From: Panicum virgatum
Taxonomy: Eukaryota; Streptophyta; Magnoliopsida; Poales; Poaceae
DNA length: 64,000 nt
Reading direction: 5' to 3'
NCBI RefSeq assembly: GCF_016808335.1
Contig: NC_053153.1
Span: forward strand, 32,807,172-32,871,171
In this document: piece by piece, positions 45,430 through 57,086 of the stretch
Numbering within the stretch: position 1 is the stretch's first letter
Layout: each line of letters begins with the position of its first letter
The notes under the pieces: model-generated
Databases searched by the model: none
What the model was told of the DNA's origin: nothing
What the model saw: the letters and a program-made list of their open reading frames with translations, nothing else
Made by a program: the position numbers and the translations under genes

Positions 45430-46334
45430 AAGGGGTTTTCTGGAATAGCAAAGGTCTTGGGGACTTGGCTAAACATAGGTTTTTGTCTGATTTAGTTAAG
45501 GAAGAGCAAATTAATTTCATAGCTCTTTCCGAGACTAGTAGGGATGATTTTCCAGATCGCGTTTTAAAGAACCTTTGTGCGGGCCGGGACTTCCTTTGGC
45601 ATAGTATGACCCCACATGGTCGATCTGGAGGTATTCTACTAGGTGTGGACCTGCAGGTTTTTGATATTGGAGCCATTGCTGAGGAAGATTTCTATGTGAA
45701 ATTTACCTTGAGATGCAAAATTGATGGCTTTAAATTTGTGCTATATACGGTTTATGGCCTAGCACAATATCAAAACAAGCAGGCGTTTTTGGTCGAATTG
45801 GCAAACACATGCTCAAAGGAGTCTCTTCCGTATTTAATTGGAGGGGATTTCAATATTATGAGAAGACCGGAAAATAAGAGCCCCAGGGTGTTTGACTTTA
45901 AATGGCCAAACTTGTTCAATGCTGTTATCGAATCTCTTGATCTCAAAGAGATTGTTATGTCTGGGCACCAATTTACATGGGCGGGTCCTGGAGACAATCC
46001 GACTTTTGAGAAGCTGGATAGAGTTCTGGTTAGTACAGATTGGGAAGATAAGTTCTCTCTATCGTCAGTACAACTAAGAGATCGAGATATTTCTGATCAT
46101 ACCCCTCTAATTCTTAATACCGGGGTGTCCACTCACCACTCTGATCAACGTCCTTTCAAATTTGAGAGAGGATGGTTGATTAGGGATGGTTTCTACGATA
46201 TGGTTATAAGCATCTGGCAATCAGAAATGTCTGGACGTACTCCTTTGGAGCGGTGGCAGAATAGAATTCGTAGGCTCAGACAACATCTTAGAGGCTGGGC
46301 TAAACATACAAAAAAGAAAAGAAGAAACTTCTAG
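45426..46334 (+). pseudogene. LINE endonuclease domain
   Basis: The apurinic/apyrimidinic endonuclease nicks target DNA to start reverse transcription. The 302-codon frame has FWNSKGLGD, FIALSET (the metal-binding Glu), GGDFNIMR, LDRVLVS and the C-terminal SDHTPL catalytic motif, so the domain itself is complete. It ends in an A-rich run (46309-46334) where a frameshift separates it from the reverse transcriptase. Confidence 0.88.
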
Positions 46335-48461
46335 CACTTTTAGAGAAATTAGATAAGAAGGCTGAGATTACCTCTCTTTTAGATCAGGAGGTTAATTTTA
46401 AGCACTATCTAAAAGAGAGATTAGTTCTTCTTTTGAGGGAGGAAGAAATTAAATGGTACGAGAGAGCAAATGTGAAAACGCTTCTAGAGGGAGATGATAA
46501 TACAAGATTCTTCCATCTAGTGGCTAATGGGAAACACCGAAAATAACATATTTATAAACTTGAAAATGATCAAGTAATTGTTATCGGTGATGACCAGCTT
46601 AAGAGCCATATCACTCAGTTTTATAAGAACCTTTTCGGGTCTCCGAATGCTTCGGAGATTACACTTGAGGAAGATCGAATTCAGGATATTCCACAAGTGA
46701 CCCAAGAGGATAATGATGTGCTCACTAGTGAGTTCACTGAATCTGAGGTGAAAATGATGTATTCCAGATGGAACACAACAAGGCTCCAGGTCCTGATGGC
46801 TTCCCGACTGAATTCTATCAAGTTTTCTGGGAAGTAATTAAGGATGACCTTATGGCTCTCTTCATGGATTTCCACAAAGAGGATTTGAACCTCTTCAGTT
46901 TGAACTTTGGAATTATTACTCTAATTCCAAAAGTTCAGGAGGCAACTAGAATTCAACAATATAGACCTATTTGCGTTCTCAACGTCAGCTTTAAAATTTT
47001 TACTAAATTTGCCACGAATAGGTTGAACAAAGTTGCCCAAACAGTGGTGAGTCCTATGCAGACTACCTTTATGCCAGGCAGGAATATCATGGAAGGAGTA
47101 GTCATCTTATATGAAACTATCCATGAACTGCATACGAAAAAATAGAATGAGGTCATTTTCAAAATTGACTTTGAAAAAGCCTATGACAAAGTAAAGTGGT
47201 CTTTCCTTCAACAAACGCTATGCATGAAAGGGTTTTCTCCTAAGTTGTGTAGATGGATTGAAAGGATGATCTCTGGTGGAAGTGTGGGAATCAAAGTCAA
47301 TGACGAAATTGGTCCCTACTTCCTAACTAAGAGAGGGCTCCGTCAAGGAGATTCTATGTCACCTATTTTATTTAACATCGTTGCTGATATGCTGGCTCTC
47401 ATCATTAAAAGGGCAAAAGACGATGGTCAATTAAGAGGTGTTGTACATCATCTTTTGGATGATGGTTTGTCCATCCTGCAGTATGCTGATGACACCATCA
47501 TCTTTATTGATCATGATCTGGAGCAAGCAAAGAATCTTAAACTTTTGCTTTGTGCTTTCAAGCAGTTATCTGGGTTAAAGATCAACTTCCACAAGAGTGA
47601 AATTTTTTGCTACGGAGCGGCTAAAGAGATGCAGGATTTCTATACTGATCTCTTTGGTTGTAATGCTGGTGAATATCATTTTAGATATTTGGGGATCCCA
47701 ATGCACCATAGACAGCTCCTCAATTCTGAATGGGGAAAAGTTGAAGAACGCTTTGAGAAAAAACTCTCTTGTTGGAAAGCTAAGTACCGGTTTTATGGGG
47801 GCCGTTTGGTCTTGTTAAATTCGGTACTTAGTAGCCTACCCATGTTTATGATGTCCTTTTTTGAAATCCCAAAAGGGGTGCTAAAAATCTTGATCATTTC
47901 AGATCGAGATTCTTTTGGCAAGGCTCTTCGGTTAAGCATAAGTATCGACTTGCCAAATGGGACATTTTGTGTTGTTCTAAGGATCAAGAAGGACTTGGTA
48001 TCTTAGATCTGCAACTGCAGAATAAATGCTTATTGGCAAAATGGTTAGTTAATCTGCTTAATACCAATGGTATGTGGCAAAGTCTACTAACAAACAAATA
48101 TCTAGGATCCAAGTCTCTCACGCAGGTGAAGGCGAAACCTTATGACTCTCATTTCTGGAGAGGTCTTATGAAGATCAAAGATGAGGTTTTTGCTAATGTC
48201 TCCTTCATTATTAAAGATGGGAGCAAGACTAGGTTCTGGGACGATGCATGGGAAGGTCAAGTGCCATTCAAAGACAAATATCCATCACTTTATAAGACTG
48301 TGCATGATCCTCATGCAACTGTGGCCAAAGTCATGGCCACAAGGCCACTCAATTTATATTTTAGGAGGGATTTGGTGGATATCAAACTGGTGGAATGGCA
48401 AAATCTTGTAGCTCAGATCGCTAATGTTCAACTGGTGGATGGGTCGGATACGTTTAGATAG
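46335..48461 (+). pseudogene. LINE reverse transcriptase and zf-RVT region
   Basis: The linker EGDDNTRFFHLVANGKHRK is followed by a stop. The polymerase follows: APGPDGFPTEFYQ, IITLIPKV, YRPICVLN, then after a TAG at 47143-47145 IDFEKAYDKV, GLRQGDSMSPILFN and the catalytic YADD in LQYADDTIIF (about 47481-47510). The thumb and zinc-binding region continues in another frame (47967-48461, with FWRGLMKIK and RFWDDAW). All catalytic motifs survive but in at least three frames. Confidence 0.88.
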
Positions 48462-49167
48462 AATTTGACCAATTCAGGGTCCTTTACTGTTTGATCTATG
48501 TATCTTCATTTATTAGATAGACAACCACCTTTCAGTCATAAGATGATCCGGAAATTGAAAATTCCTCTAAAGATTAAGATTTTCCTCTGGTTTCTTCAAA
48601 GGGCCACTTTTAACTAAAAATAATCTTGCTAAGAAGAACTGGACAGTAAGCCAAAAAATGTTGCGGATGTAATAGTAATGAGACTATAAAATATCTTTTC
48701 CTGGACTGTCCTTATGCGAGAATGGTTTGGAGGATTATCTTTTACGCTACAGGTTTAATGCCACCTAGATCAATTAGTCATATGTTTAATTCTTGGCTCT
48801 CTAATCAATCTAAAAAGATTAGGAATTTCATCTAGGTGGGGGTTGCTGCAGTATATTGGGCGATTTGGAGATGTCGCAATGATATTATTTTTAACAAAAT
48901 CAAAGTTAACTCAATTTTGTAGGTCATCTTCAGAGGAACGTATTGGTTAAGTTTCTAGGCGCAGTTGTAGCGTGAGGTGCACGCCAAGAATGCACTCTCC
49001 AGCTTTAGCAGACAAATTGAGATAGTAGCTCTTGATTTAGTTAAAGGAGGGTGGAAGCATGCCTATCGTTTGCAGTAGTTCTTTGTCTTACTAGAGACTG
49101 TTGTGTCCTTTTCTGTTTTTGCAAACATTGTAATAATGGCTGTGTATGCCCCTGGTCATAGAGGCCG

Positions 49168-49202
49168 GATTTGGAATCCTTTTTCTAAAAGGATTCCAAA
49201 TC
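49168..49202. repeat. Perfect 16-bp hairpin at the LINE 3' end
   Basis: The arms gatttggaatcctttt and aaaaggattccaaatc are exact reverse complements with a 3-nt loop, followed by tttttt. A stem-loop in the LINE 3' UTR may be recognised by its reverse transcriptase; that role is inferred. Confidence 0.75.
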
Positions 49203-49210
49203 TTTTTTCT

Positions 49211-49567
49211 TCACATACACTGATTACTCCTTCGCGTTACCATCTCCAACACTCATTCCGCCGATTTCCATCATCAAACCCTAGCCAATTCAGATCTACC
49301 TCAACTTCTTCGGCTTCCGTGGCGGGTACTTCCTCCTTAGCGGCAACGAATATCGGAGTCCCAGAAGTAAGGGTTCTTCAACTCAGCAACATTTTACTTC
49401 GCTTTACCTGCATTTTTTGCCCTTCTTAGATCCAAATTAATAGTAGCTTGAAACTATCTACCATTTCTACCGTTCTCATAGAACCTAAAGAACAAGATAC
49501 GGATCCCTCAGGAAGAAGGTTCCTCTTCATTGTACCTAGGCCCAATCGGTCATCCTAACCCCACCGA
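49211..49567. other. Unassigned sequence between two LINEs
   Basis: The plus strand contains aaaccctagcc and a Ser/Pro-rich frame (49103-49429) that could be a gene or LINE 5' end, with a possible donor gtaagg at 49367. No further exon was found. Confidence 0.35.
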
Positions 49568-51440
49568 TTTTTTTAGAAGAAAGGTTTCCCCACTTTATTC
49601 CAAGGAACAAAGCACACAAAGTGTTTTAGCATTTACAAGTTCAAGGCTTTAGCGTATTCTAAGCGCGCCCGCTACAAGCAGGTAACGAGGACTCAAGATC
49701 ATACTTTCCAGAAAAAGGAGAAAACTCAAACATGGCGCTGGAGACTGCTCTCTACACTCCCAACTCTAATGATGTTGGAACCGGTGTTGATGTAGTTCTA
49801 GTAATCCGCCCGTCCCCCAAGTTTCCTCCAATCAGCATCATAGGTTGCAAACTCTTCTTTGTTATCATGTGATCGCCCAAGTGTACTTCTCCTCATTTTC
49901 CACCTTGCACAGTGGCCGCTAGTTCCGCAATGCTTGTACCATCTTGTGCAGAATCATTCACTCGTCCCTCCAACTTCTTCCCAGAAAGCAAAGTTCATTT
50001 CTTAGTTTCCATAAACTCCATAACAAAGCAATACACAGCGTTTAAAACACTATACATTTTTCATATTGCTCACCCACTAATGGGCTACATACTCAAAATC
50101 AAAACCGATTTGTATTCCAAAAATATCCGACATATTTTTCCAAAGCACATTAGCAACACAACAATAAAAAAAAGATGACGCATTGTTTCAGTTTCAAAAC
50201 AAAACAGGCAAGAGAGGTCCTCTAGGTCTTTCCTCTTGGCTAGATTAGATCTCATTAGAGTTTTGTTATTGGAGATCAGCAAAAGGAAGTTCTGTATCCT
50301 AGCCTCACCTGCAGATTCCAGACTACTGGAGTATAGACAGGTTGAATACCCCTAAAGTTCACTGTATTGTGCATAGACTGAATCGAGAACTTGCTACTGG
50401 AAAGTGGCATTAAATGCCCAGATAATAGCATCACAATCATCTATATATGATATAGATTCAGCAATTGTAACAAAATCCCGCTAGTCTTGCATAAGAGTTT
50501 TATTAACTCCTCTCTTAAAGGAGATTTTTAGCTCTTTCCCATCCAAGAGGTCAGCCACACAAAGGTTTTTCTGATTAGAAATGATATAAAGGCCCCAGAA
50601 CTGAGTGGCAAGACTACAATTTCCGATCCACCAGTCTTCCCAAAACCTCACGGGCCGATTTACATCACCTATTTTCCATCTCACGCCCATCTTAGCTGCT
50701 TTGCAAGCCAACAACACCCCTGTCCAAAAAGGGGAGGCACCAATCTCAGGGCAGCAGAAAATATTTGGGTCATTGTTGTATTTGTAATCAACAATTTTTT
50801 TCAATATCATATTATCACTCAAATGATATTTGTTGATCCTCTCGCAAAAAAAAGAGATTTGTTGATCCACGAGGCTAGTAAGCACAAATACATATTACTA
50901 ATATCAAGAATGCCCCACCCCATGGTCTTTTTTTAGCCAAACTTTGCCAATTTGACAGGTGATATTTGTTCTTGCCATCAGCATCATGCCAAAAAAAATT
51001 GGCCATTTGAGAGTTTAGCCCATTTAGGAAACTTAATCACTGAAAGCAAGTATATAGGTATACTATCCAAACATGATTTAAGTAAGGTCAGTTTCCCGGC
51101 AATAGAGAGTAGTCTCCCTTTCCTCAAGTAGTCTCCATTTCTATTACCTCTAGTGTTGAGAACTTCCTCAAGAAAGCTCCAGTTCACCCTATCATAGGTT
51201 TTTTCATAGTCAATTTTCAAAATAATGCCTAGTTCACCCTTTTTGGCAATCTCGTGAATTATTTCATGAGCAGCCACAACACTTTCCAAGATATATCTAC
51301 CTTAAATGAAGGCAGATTGATTGTAGGTAATTAATCTATCACCAATTCTCACTAATCTATTATTCAAAACTTTGCTAAAGATCTTAAAACTACAATTAAT
51401 AAGAGCAATAGGTCTTATTACCTACTTTATAAATTTAGAA
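49568..51440 (-). mobile_element. LINE remnant with reverse-transcriptase deletion
   Basis: In minus orientation: RPIALINCSFKIF and GRYILESVVAAHEIIHEI (about 51430-51250), IDYEKTYDRVNWSFLEEVL, then an abrupt jump at about 51160 to AGKLTLLKSCLDSIPIYLLSV, followed by the C-terminal region with VRFWEDWW (50640-50620) and CLFCFETETMRHLFF (about 50205-50160). The polymerase catalytic YADD segment is missing through deletion. Many stops are present. Confidence 0.8.
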
Positions 51441-51550
51441 ACCAATCGGCTACGTTACAAGCATTCATCCATGAATTTAGCTTCTTGGACTAGAGTTTCA
51501 TGTCCCAGCCCAGCATGGTTCCATGATGGAGGAACTGGTACATGCGCAAG

Positions 51551-51630
51551 TCAGCCAAAAGGGTTTTCTAGGACTCAAAAGACATCAACATCAGCCAAAA
51601 GGGTTTTCTAGGACTCGAAAGACATCAACA
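51551..51630. repeat. 40-bp tandem duplication
   Basis: 51551-51590 and 51591-51630 (tcagccaaaagggttttcta...) differ by one base (ctcaaaa versus ctcgaaa). Confidence 0.95.
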
Positions 51631-51639
51631 TGGCCATAA

Positions 51640-51990
51640 CTCTTTCTCTAGCTGCTATGGGAAAAAAGAGAACATCCTCATAGCCGCTTCTCACTTTTGG
51701 TCCGACGCACTCAACGCCATCCCGTTTGGAAATAGACCGATGACCCCTACACCCCTTGACGTACTCATGCTTACTAGCCTCAACATATCGGCTAATGACA
51801 GAACATTTGACCTGGTCACCAAGATGGCCCACAGGCTGATAACCAAGAATGTTGGAGGCTAGAAGGGGCACATAGCTGAACATGCTAGAACAGGAACCAT
51901 TGTTGATACAGAGCACACAGCTTTTCTAAATATGTGGCTAGAAAAATCATTGTCTGTGGATCAACTTGTGGACCTGAAGCGCATCTAGGC
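51640..51990 (+). pseudogene. Plant-mobile-domain (PMD)-like protein remnant
   Basis: A plus-strand frame reads LDVLMLTSLNIS, then FDLVTKMAHRLITKNVGG, a TAG stop, KGHIAEHARTGTI and EHTAFLNMWLEK, and shifts frame into CGSTCGPEAHLGR. EHTAFLxxWL followed by Cys-rich sequence recalls the aminotransferase-like plant mobile domain proteins, which occur both as host genes and within transposons. One stop and one frameshift are visible, and it is truncated at the 5' side. The assignment is from memory of the family. Confidence 0.5.
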
Positions 51991-52421
51991 CGATAGATGC
52001 TAATGGTAAGTTTCGGTGACTAATGACAACCGTATGCGACTAACGTGTTTTAAAGGAAAAATCAATGACTGGATTAGTCTCATATGAAATATGAAAGGAG
52101 ACCCCTCAATTCGAAACAATCATGTGTGCCAAGGACTCAATTTGAAAGATTAAGGACCTTTCTAGTCTCAAGTGTCACAAGGAGATGAAGGACACTTGAT
52201 TTAGCTAGATTTTATAGTTTCTAGTTCTTGACTGTACTATTAAGAGGGGTTCGTGAGTTAGTAGCTTGACCAAAATTGAGTTGGCCTTAGAAATCTTGCA
52301 CACTCACTCAAAAACAGCCCAAGATGGTCAATAGAAATCAACAAAAACACTTGGAAGAAGAAACAATCGAAGTTACATTCAAATCCAAGTCAATTCAGCT
52401 GAAAACAAAGAAAAACAGCAG

Positions 52422-52820
52422 CACCGGTTGAACCGATGCTTGGCGGAAGGACCGATGCCCTGTCGGTCTATCTTCTCTGGAAGCAGGCAGGAATCAAGTC
52501 AAAAACTCTATAGCACCGGTTGAACCGATGGTCAAAAAAATAAGCACCGGTGCAATGGAAGTATTTTGTTCCAGAGAGTATGTTTTGGTGGACCTCAACT
52601 CCCCTTCAGCACCGGTTGAACCGACGCTTCAGAATCAAGCACCGCTGCATTGGATGTATTATGTTCCAGAACACTTGTTTAAGTTGATCAGTGAACCTCT
52701 TGCACCGGTTGAACCGATGCCCCTACGGAGCATGCACCGGTGCAATGACGCAAGCCTGGATACTGTGTCAGAACCCCAACGGCTACTAATTGGACACAGA
52801 GAGACCGGTTGAACCGATGT
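52422..52820. repeat. About 95-bp tandem repeats in LTR U3 (caccggttgaaccgatg motifs)
   Basis: Motif A (caccggttgaaccgatg) recurs at about 52422, 52514, 52610, 52702 and 52803. Motif B (gcaccggtgcaatg, itself palindromic) recurs at about 52544, 52638 (one change) and 52733. Intervals are 91-101 bp and 94-95 bp, so this is a diverged tandem array with a unit near 95 bp, just upstream of the TATA box. Confidence 0.8.
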
Positions 52821-52904
52821 TTTCACTTTCTATCCCGTCGGTTCTTCCGGTGGTCACGGTTTTTCTGCAGTGGACTTCCAACGGCTATGTAACTCTTTCC
52901 ACTC

Positions 52905-52914
52905 TATATAAGGG
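52905..52914 (+). promoter_or_regulatory. TATA box of the LTR
   Basis: The sequence ctatataagg lies 85 bp after the last U3 repeat motif, a usual LTR promoter layout. Confidence 0.65.
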
Positions 52915-53508
52915 CACCCCCTGACTCATTTCAGTTGCCTTTTGACACCTTGAATACTTGAGGCCACCCTTGAGAAGAAGAGAAAGTGCTTTGAGCAAAA
53001 GAGAGAAGATCTAGTACATTGTTTGTTATTCAACTTTGAAGAATTCATCCTTTGCAAGTGTAGCAAGTGTGCTTGAGCTAGGGCCAACTGAGTATAGGTC
53101 AAGTGAAGGCTTAGGAGCTTGTTACTCTTGGTGTTTGACGGCACCTAGCCGGTCTTGGTGATCGGGAGGTTCTTGGTGAGCTCTTGGAGTTTGTGGGAGC
53201 CCCAAGACAAGAAGATTGTACACGGTGTGAAGCTCGCCGTTCCGGAGATGGAGAAGGAGCATTCTTAGTGATCATTTGCTCCTTGGTGAAGCAAGGGAAC
53301 TATACCCTTGTGTGGGTGCTCCAAGGTGGATTAGGGGGAGCGTCAACTCCTCGACACCACGGGAAAAAATCCGGTTGTCTTGTGTCCCTTACTTCTATTT
53401 CAAGCAATTAAATCATTTTGTTGTTATTCTTGCTTTTGATTGCTTGTAGTTTGACTAGGACAACTTGCATGGTAGTGTGATCTTTTGCTTAGGTTTTGAT
53501 CTTGCTAG

Positions 53509-56062
53509 TGTACCCGAAGACCCGAAGGTGGTCGTAGCGAGGAGGGGTACCGAAGAGAGCGTGGTGTGGAGTGGGAGCAGGAGAAGAAGTGGACGGAAGG
53601 TGGTTAAGCAAGTAGGTGGCGGTGTGAAGGCTCTCGGCCCAGAAGCGCGGGGGCAGAAAAGCCTGGATCAGAAGGGTGCGTACGACGTCGTTCGTCGTGC
53701 GAATCATCCGCTCAGCCTTGCCGTTCTGAGGAGAGGTATACGGTCAAAACATACGCAGCTGAACACCCCGAGAGAGGAAGAAAAAACGGGAGGTGGAGTT
53801 GTCGAACTCACACCCGTTGTCACACTGGACGGCCTTAATGGTGAGGCTGAACTGAGTGGACACCCAGGCAAAGAAGTGAAGGAGGGTGGGGAAGGTCTCA
53901 GACTTGACGCGCAAAGGAAAAGTCTAAGAGTAGTGTGAGAAATCATCGACCACCACCAGATAATATTTGTAGCCAGAGAGACTGAGAACAAGAGAGGTCC
54001 ACAGGTCACAGTGAATAAGGTCAAAGGCATGCGTCGCATGTGAAGAAGAGGAATAAAAAGGAAGACGAACATGACGATCAAGCTGGCACACATGGCAGAG
54101 GTGCTCAGCAAGAGCCTTAGTACCAGGAACATCAGTACTATGGCTGAGCTGAGCCAGAACGTCGCGGGCGGGGTGACCAAGACGGCGGTGCCAGGTGGTA
54201 GAAGACGGTGTCGCGGCAAAGGCGGCAGACGAAGAAGAAGGCGAGAGTAGTGCAGCGGAAGACGGAAGGCGAAGGGTATAAAGGGGCCCCGTGCTGTCAC
54301 ACCGGAGGAGCGGACGCCGGGAGGCCGAATCCTTTACAGTGAGGCCAGAAGAGTCAAACTCGATGGAACAAGAGTTGTCAGCAGTAAACTGACGAATAGA
54401 AAGAAGGTTATGAACCATCCGAGGAGCAACAAGGACATTGGGAAGACGAAAAGAACCAGGAGCAGAACCCACGGCGGTGACAGGAAGGCAAGACCCATCA
54501 CCAACCATGATGGAAGAAGGACAAGAGGAGTGTGGGGGTCGGACAGAAGAGAGGATACCGGCATCAGGGGTGGTGTGGAAGGAGGCACCCGAGTCAGCAA
54601 TCCACTCAGTGCTGACCGGCGGCGTCCGCCCCATGGCGCTGAAGGACTGCGCCAGTGCGGCCTGGTCCCACCCTCCAGGCCAAGTCGGCTGCTGGCTGAG
54701 CTGAGCAGGCGGGGTCCAGAACGGCGCGAACAGGGGAGCAGCACCAGTGAACATGGCCGCCGGCTGGAGCTGAGGACGAGCCCCCTCCCCCCACCCTGAA
54801 ACGGCCACATCGGGATGCGCCCTGACCATGGGGCGCTGAAGGATGGCCAGGGCGTACCTCTAAGGGAAGAAGCAGGAGTGGGAGCCGGAGTCGGGGTCGA
54901 AGTGCCCCGACGGCCTCCACCAGTACCACCAGAAGGAGCACCGCCAGCACCACCACCACGTCCGCCCCGACGACGACACCCGCGACCGCCCCCACTCCCG
55001 GTCTGGCCGGTGAGAGGAGCACCAAGGAGGGGGTCGGTCCGAGGTCCAGATCCAGAGGGCGGAGCCTGGTGGGAGGACAGAGCGCCGTGCTCAGTGAATG
55101 GAACGACAAGCTAAAGATGCTCCCAAGCGAAGGCAATCGCACGGATGCGATCCTGAGCCGCCGAAGCCTCGGACATGGCGGCGAGGAGGGCCACGGCGAG
55201 TGCAACTTCGGCCAGAGCAGCTCGGGCAACGGTCGGCGGCCCGCGAAAGGCAGCGGAAGCGAACAGTGCATCCACGGGGGGCAAGCCGAGCGCAGGCCAT
55301 GGAGGAGTAGCATCAGCGGCGGCGCCCCCGGCCGGAGCGGGCTCGAGGATGGCCAGGGAGCGGTCGGAGCACACCAGGCCGAGACGGCCGCGACGCGCGC
55401 GTCGGCCGCAGTGCCCGCGGCATGCACAGGCGGGGCGGCGGCGAGCAGAGGAGCGGCGTCCGGGGGCCACGCCCGCGCCGCGCTTGCAGGAGGCAGGCCG
55501 GCGGCGCCCGCGGCCAGGGGAGGAGAGGGCCCGGCGGCCAGGGCCGCGAGGTGGGCCGCGGCGTCCGCGGCGGCGGTGCCCGCGGCGCCAGCGGCGCGCG
55601 CGGCGGCCACGGCGGCAGGGGCGGCGGCGGCTCCTATGCCCGCGCCGGCAGCGCCCAGGGCGAGGTGATCGGCGGCCGGATCCGTCGCGGCGGCCCGGCG
55701 CCAAGGGGAGCGATGGCGGCAAGGGCGGTGGCTGCGGCGACGGGCGCCCAAGGCACGGCGGGCCATGGCGCCAGCGGCCAGCGCAGAGGAGGCGCTGCCG
55801 GGAGCAGAGGAGCCGCGAGCGGTGGTTTCCGCAGCCCCCGCGGCAGCGGCGCCCTCAGCGGCGACCGACGCCAGCTCGAGGACAGCCAGGCCGGCGGCCG
55901 GGGCGCGCCAGGGGCCGGCGGCCGCACCAGCCCAGGCGGAGGCGGGCGGCGCCAGATCCAGCGCAAAGGAGGCGGGCGGCGCCGGATTCAGAGCGGAGGA
56001 GGAGAAGGGGTGGGGCAGCGCCGGCGGCGGCTGCTAGAGGGAGGGAGGGAGAGGAAGAAGAA
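53509..56062 (-). pseudogene. Copia gag-protease-integrase, broken
   Basis: The clearest open part is 54829-53924 (301 codons). It has the protease motif WIADSGASFHTT (intact D-S-G), the SIRQFTADN region, the pre-integrase TWHRRLGHP, the zinc pair CHVCQ and the integrase start HCDLWTSLV, ending in a stop. After a frameshift, 53707-53509 gives FWAESLHTATYLLNHLP and YDHLRVFG from the end of the integrase core. Upstream, 55722-55111 and 56040-54606 are GC-rich Ala/Pro/Arg frames in the gag position; no capsid motif is recognisable. Confidence 0.75.
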
Positions 56063-56074
56063 GGCTAGATACCA

Positions 56075-56351
56075 TGCTAGAGGAAATGACTCAATGTATT
56101 CCTCCAAACCATAGAAGGGTGGGATATATATAGTTCCTATACATGTGCCTCAATACATGGGCTCAATATACATCAACAAGAATTACAAACTGCAGCTATG
56201 CGTGTTGCAGATTATCAAAACATCTTTGCATGTATTTATATACATATTAAGACATTTACCAGCAGGCAACTGTTGTACTTGGGAGACAATAACAGAACTC
56301 CTTTTGAGACTCTGGCACGTGGCTCCATGCGGCGGCAATTTCATACTAACA
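56075..56351 (-). repeat. 5' LTR (277 bp) of the truncated copia element
   Basis: In element sense it runs from tgttagtatg to ctctagca. Immediately downstream is tggtatctagcc, a damaged tRNA-Met primer site. Confidence 0.7.
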
Positions 56352-57086
56352 CCCTTAATCTGCAAGACATGGAGAATCATGTGTTGTTATCAGAAAGTAG
56401 AGTTCTCTAAAGTATCACTTGAGAATGTGAAAATTATAAATAATATGAGCATGTCTGTTTTTTTTAACTAGCAAATAAGCACTTTGTCACTTTTCAGAAT
56501 ATGTGGTGCAAGTTGAACAGGTCAACCAACATCTAGTACCTATAACATGCAAATTAGCCAAGATATAAGCTGAGTAAAAACAGGAAAAATTTCAGGCAAG
56601 CCTGCAGAGTTGAAGACCTCATGAATATACAGGCACACAGCTAGCAAGTTGGTACTCTCTTCTGTCACTATTCTGCAAAGATAATAATGAATTGGACTGT
56701 GAGAAGATGTCACCCTGGGCTAGCTCATGATAAGAATTTACAGGAATCGTACGAACATAAAAGCAGGCAGATAAGTACCAGTTCAGGGTTTTATAATTTT
56801 CAAAGGTTATAAGTTGAAAAAATACCTTCTAATAAATTGTGCTCCCTTGAGCATCTGTCATGGACATCGCTATCTTCATTAATATGCAAAATCATTATCT
56901 CAGTTAAGCTGCAAAAGGACCAGAAATGCTCTTGAGGTGACACAAATTTTGATCAGCATAAGAAAATCCACTTCTCTGAGTACATTGCCTGGCCAGCTGG
57001 TACAATTCGTCAGATGAATGAGTTGTGGAACACAACAGGCGTAACATATCTCAGACCTAGGCTAGCAGTTTCTAGGCCAAAAAATC
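56352..57086. other. 3' flank of the PPR gene
   Basis: This is AT-rich, with no other gene. It probably holds the 3' UTR (minus-strand transcript); the copia element sits just beyond it. Confidence 0.5.

Larger units (their letters stand above)
44830..49210 (+). mobile_element. LINE (L1-type non-LTR retrotransposon), broken
   Basis: Order: the end of an upstream ORF (44834-45429), apurinic endonuclease (45426-46334), reverse transcriptase (about 46335-47880) and C-terminal zinc-binding region (to about 48750). A 3' UTR ends near the hairpin at 49168-49202. No target duplication or A-tail was resolved. At least six lesions (frameshifts near 44905, 46330, 46757 and 47890; stops at about 46543 and 47143) show it is dead. 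Confidence 0.88.
51998..53508 (+). mobile_element. Copia-type LTR (about 1.5 kb), solo or recombinant
   Basis: The left end has gtttcggtgactaatgacaa, seen at LTR starts of SIRE-like grass copia elements as I recall. A TATA box (52905-52914) and no internal domain support an LTR. The right edge cuts into a copia integrase gene at about 53508, while the left edge abuts an unrelated pseudogene. I see no target duplication, so the exact ends are uncertain by a few bases. Confidence 0.6.
53509..56351 (-). mobile_element. Copia element, 5' half, truncated by the adjacent LTR
   Basis: In minus orientation: 5' LTR (56351-56075), primer-binding site (56074-56063), GC-rich gag, protease and integrase, ending where the 52.0-53.5 kb LTR begins. 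Reverse transcriptase, RNase H and 3' LTR are absent from the window. Confidence 0.8.

Noticed and set aside
49168..49210. Hairpin plus T-run resembling a rho-independent terminator
   Set aside because: The window is plant nuclear DNA. The structure coincides with a LINE 3' end and bacterial termination does not apply.
52422..52820. Regularly spaced repeats resembling a CRISPR array
   Set aside because: Spacing is regular but the repeats are short and diverged, the intervening sequences are themselves related, and the context is a plant LTR promoter.
54410..56114. Plus-strand ORFs of up to 297 codons opposite the copia gag
   Set aside because: They are shadows of the minus-strand GC-rich gag region. 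The minus strand carries real copia motifs just downstream.
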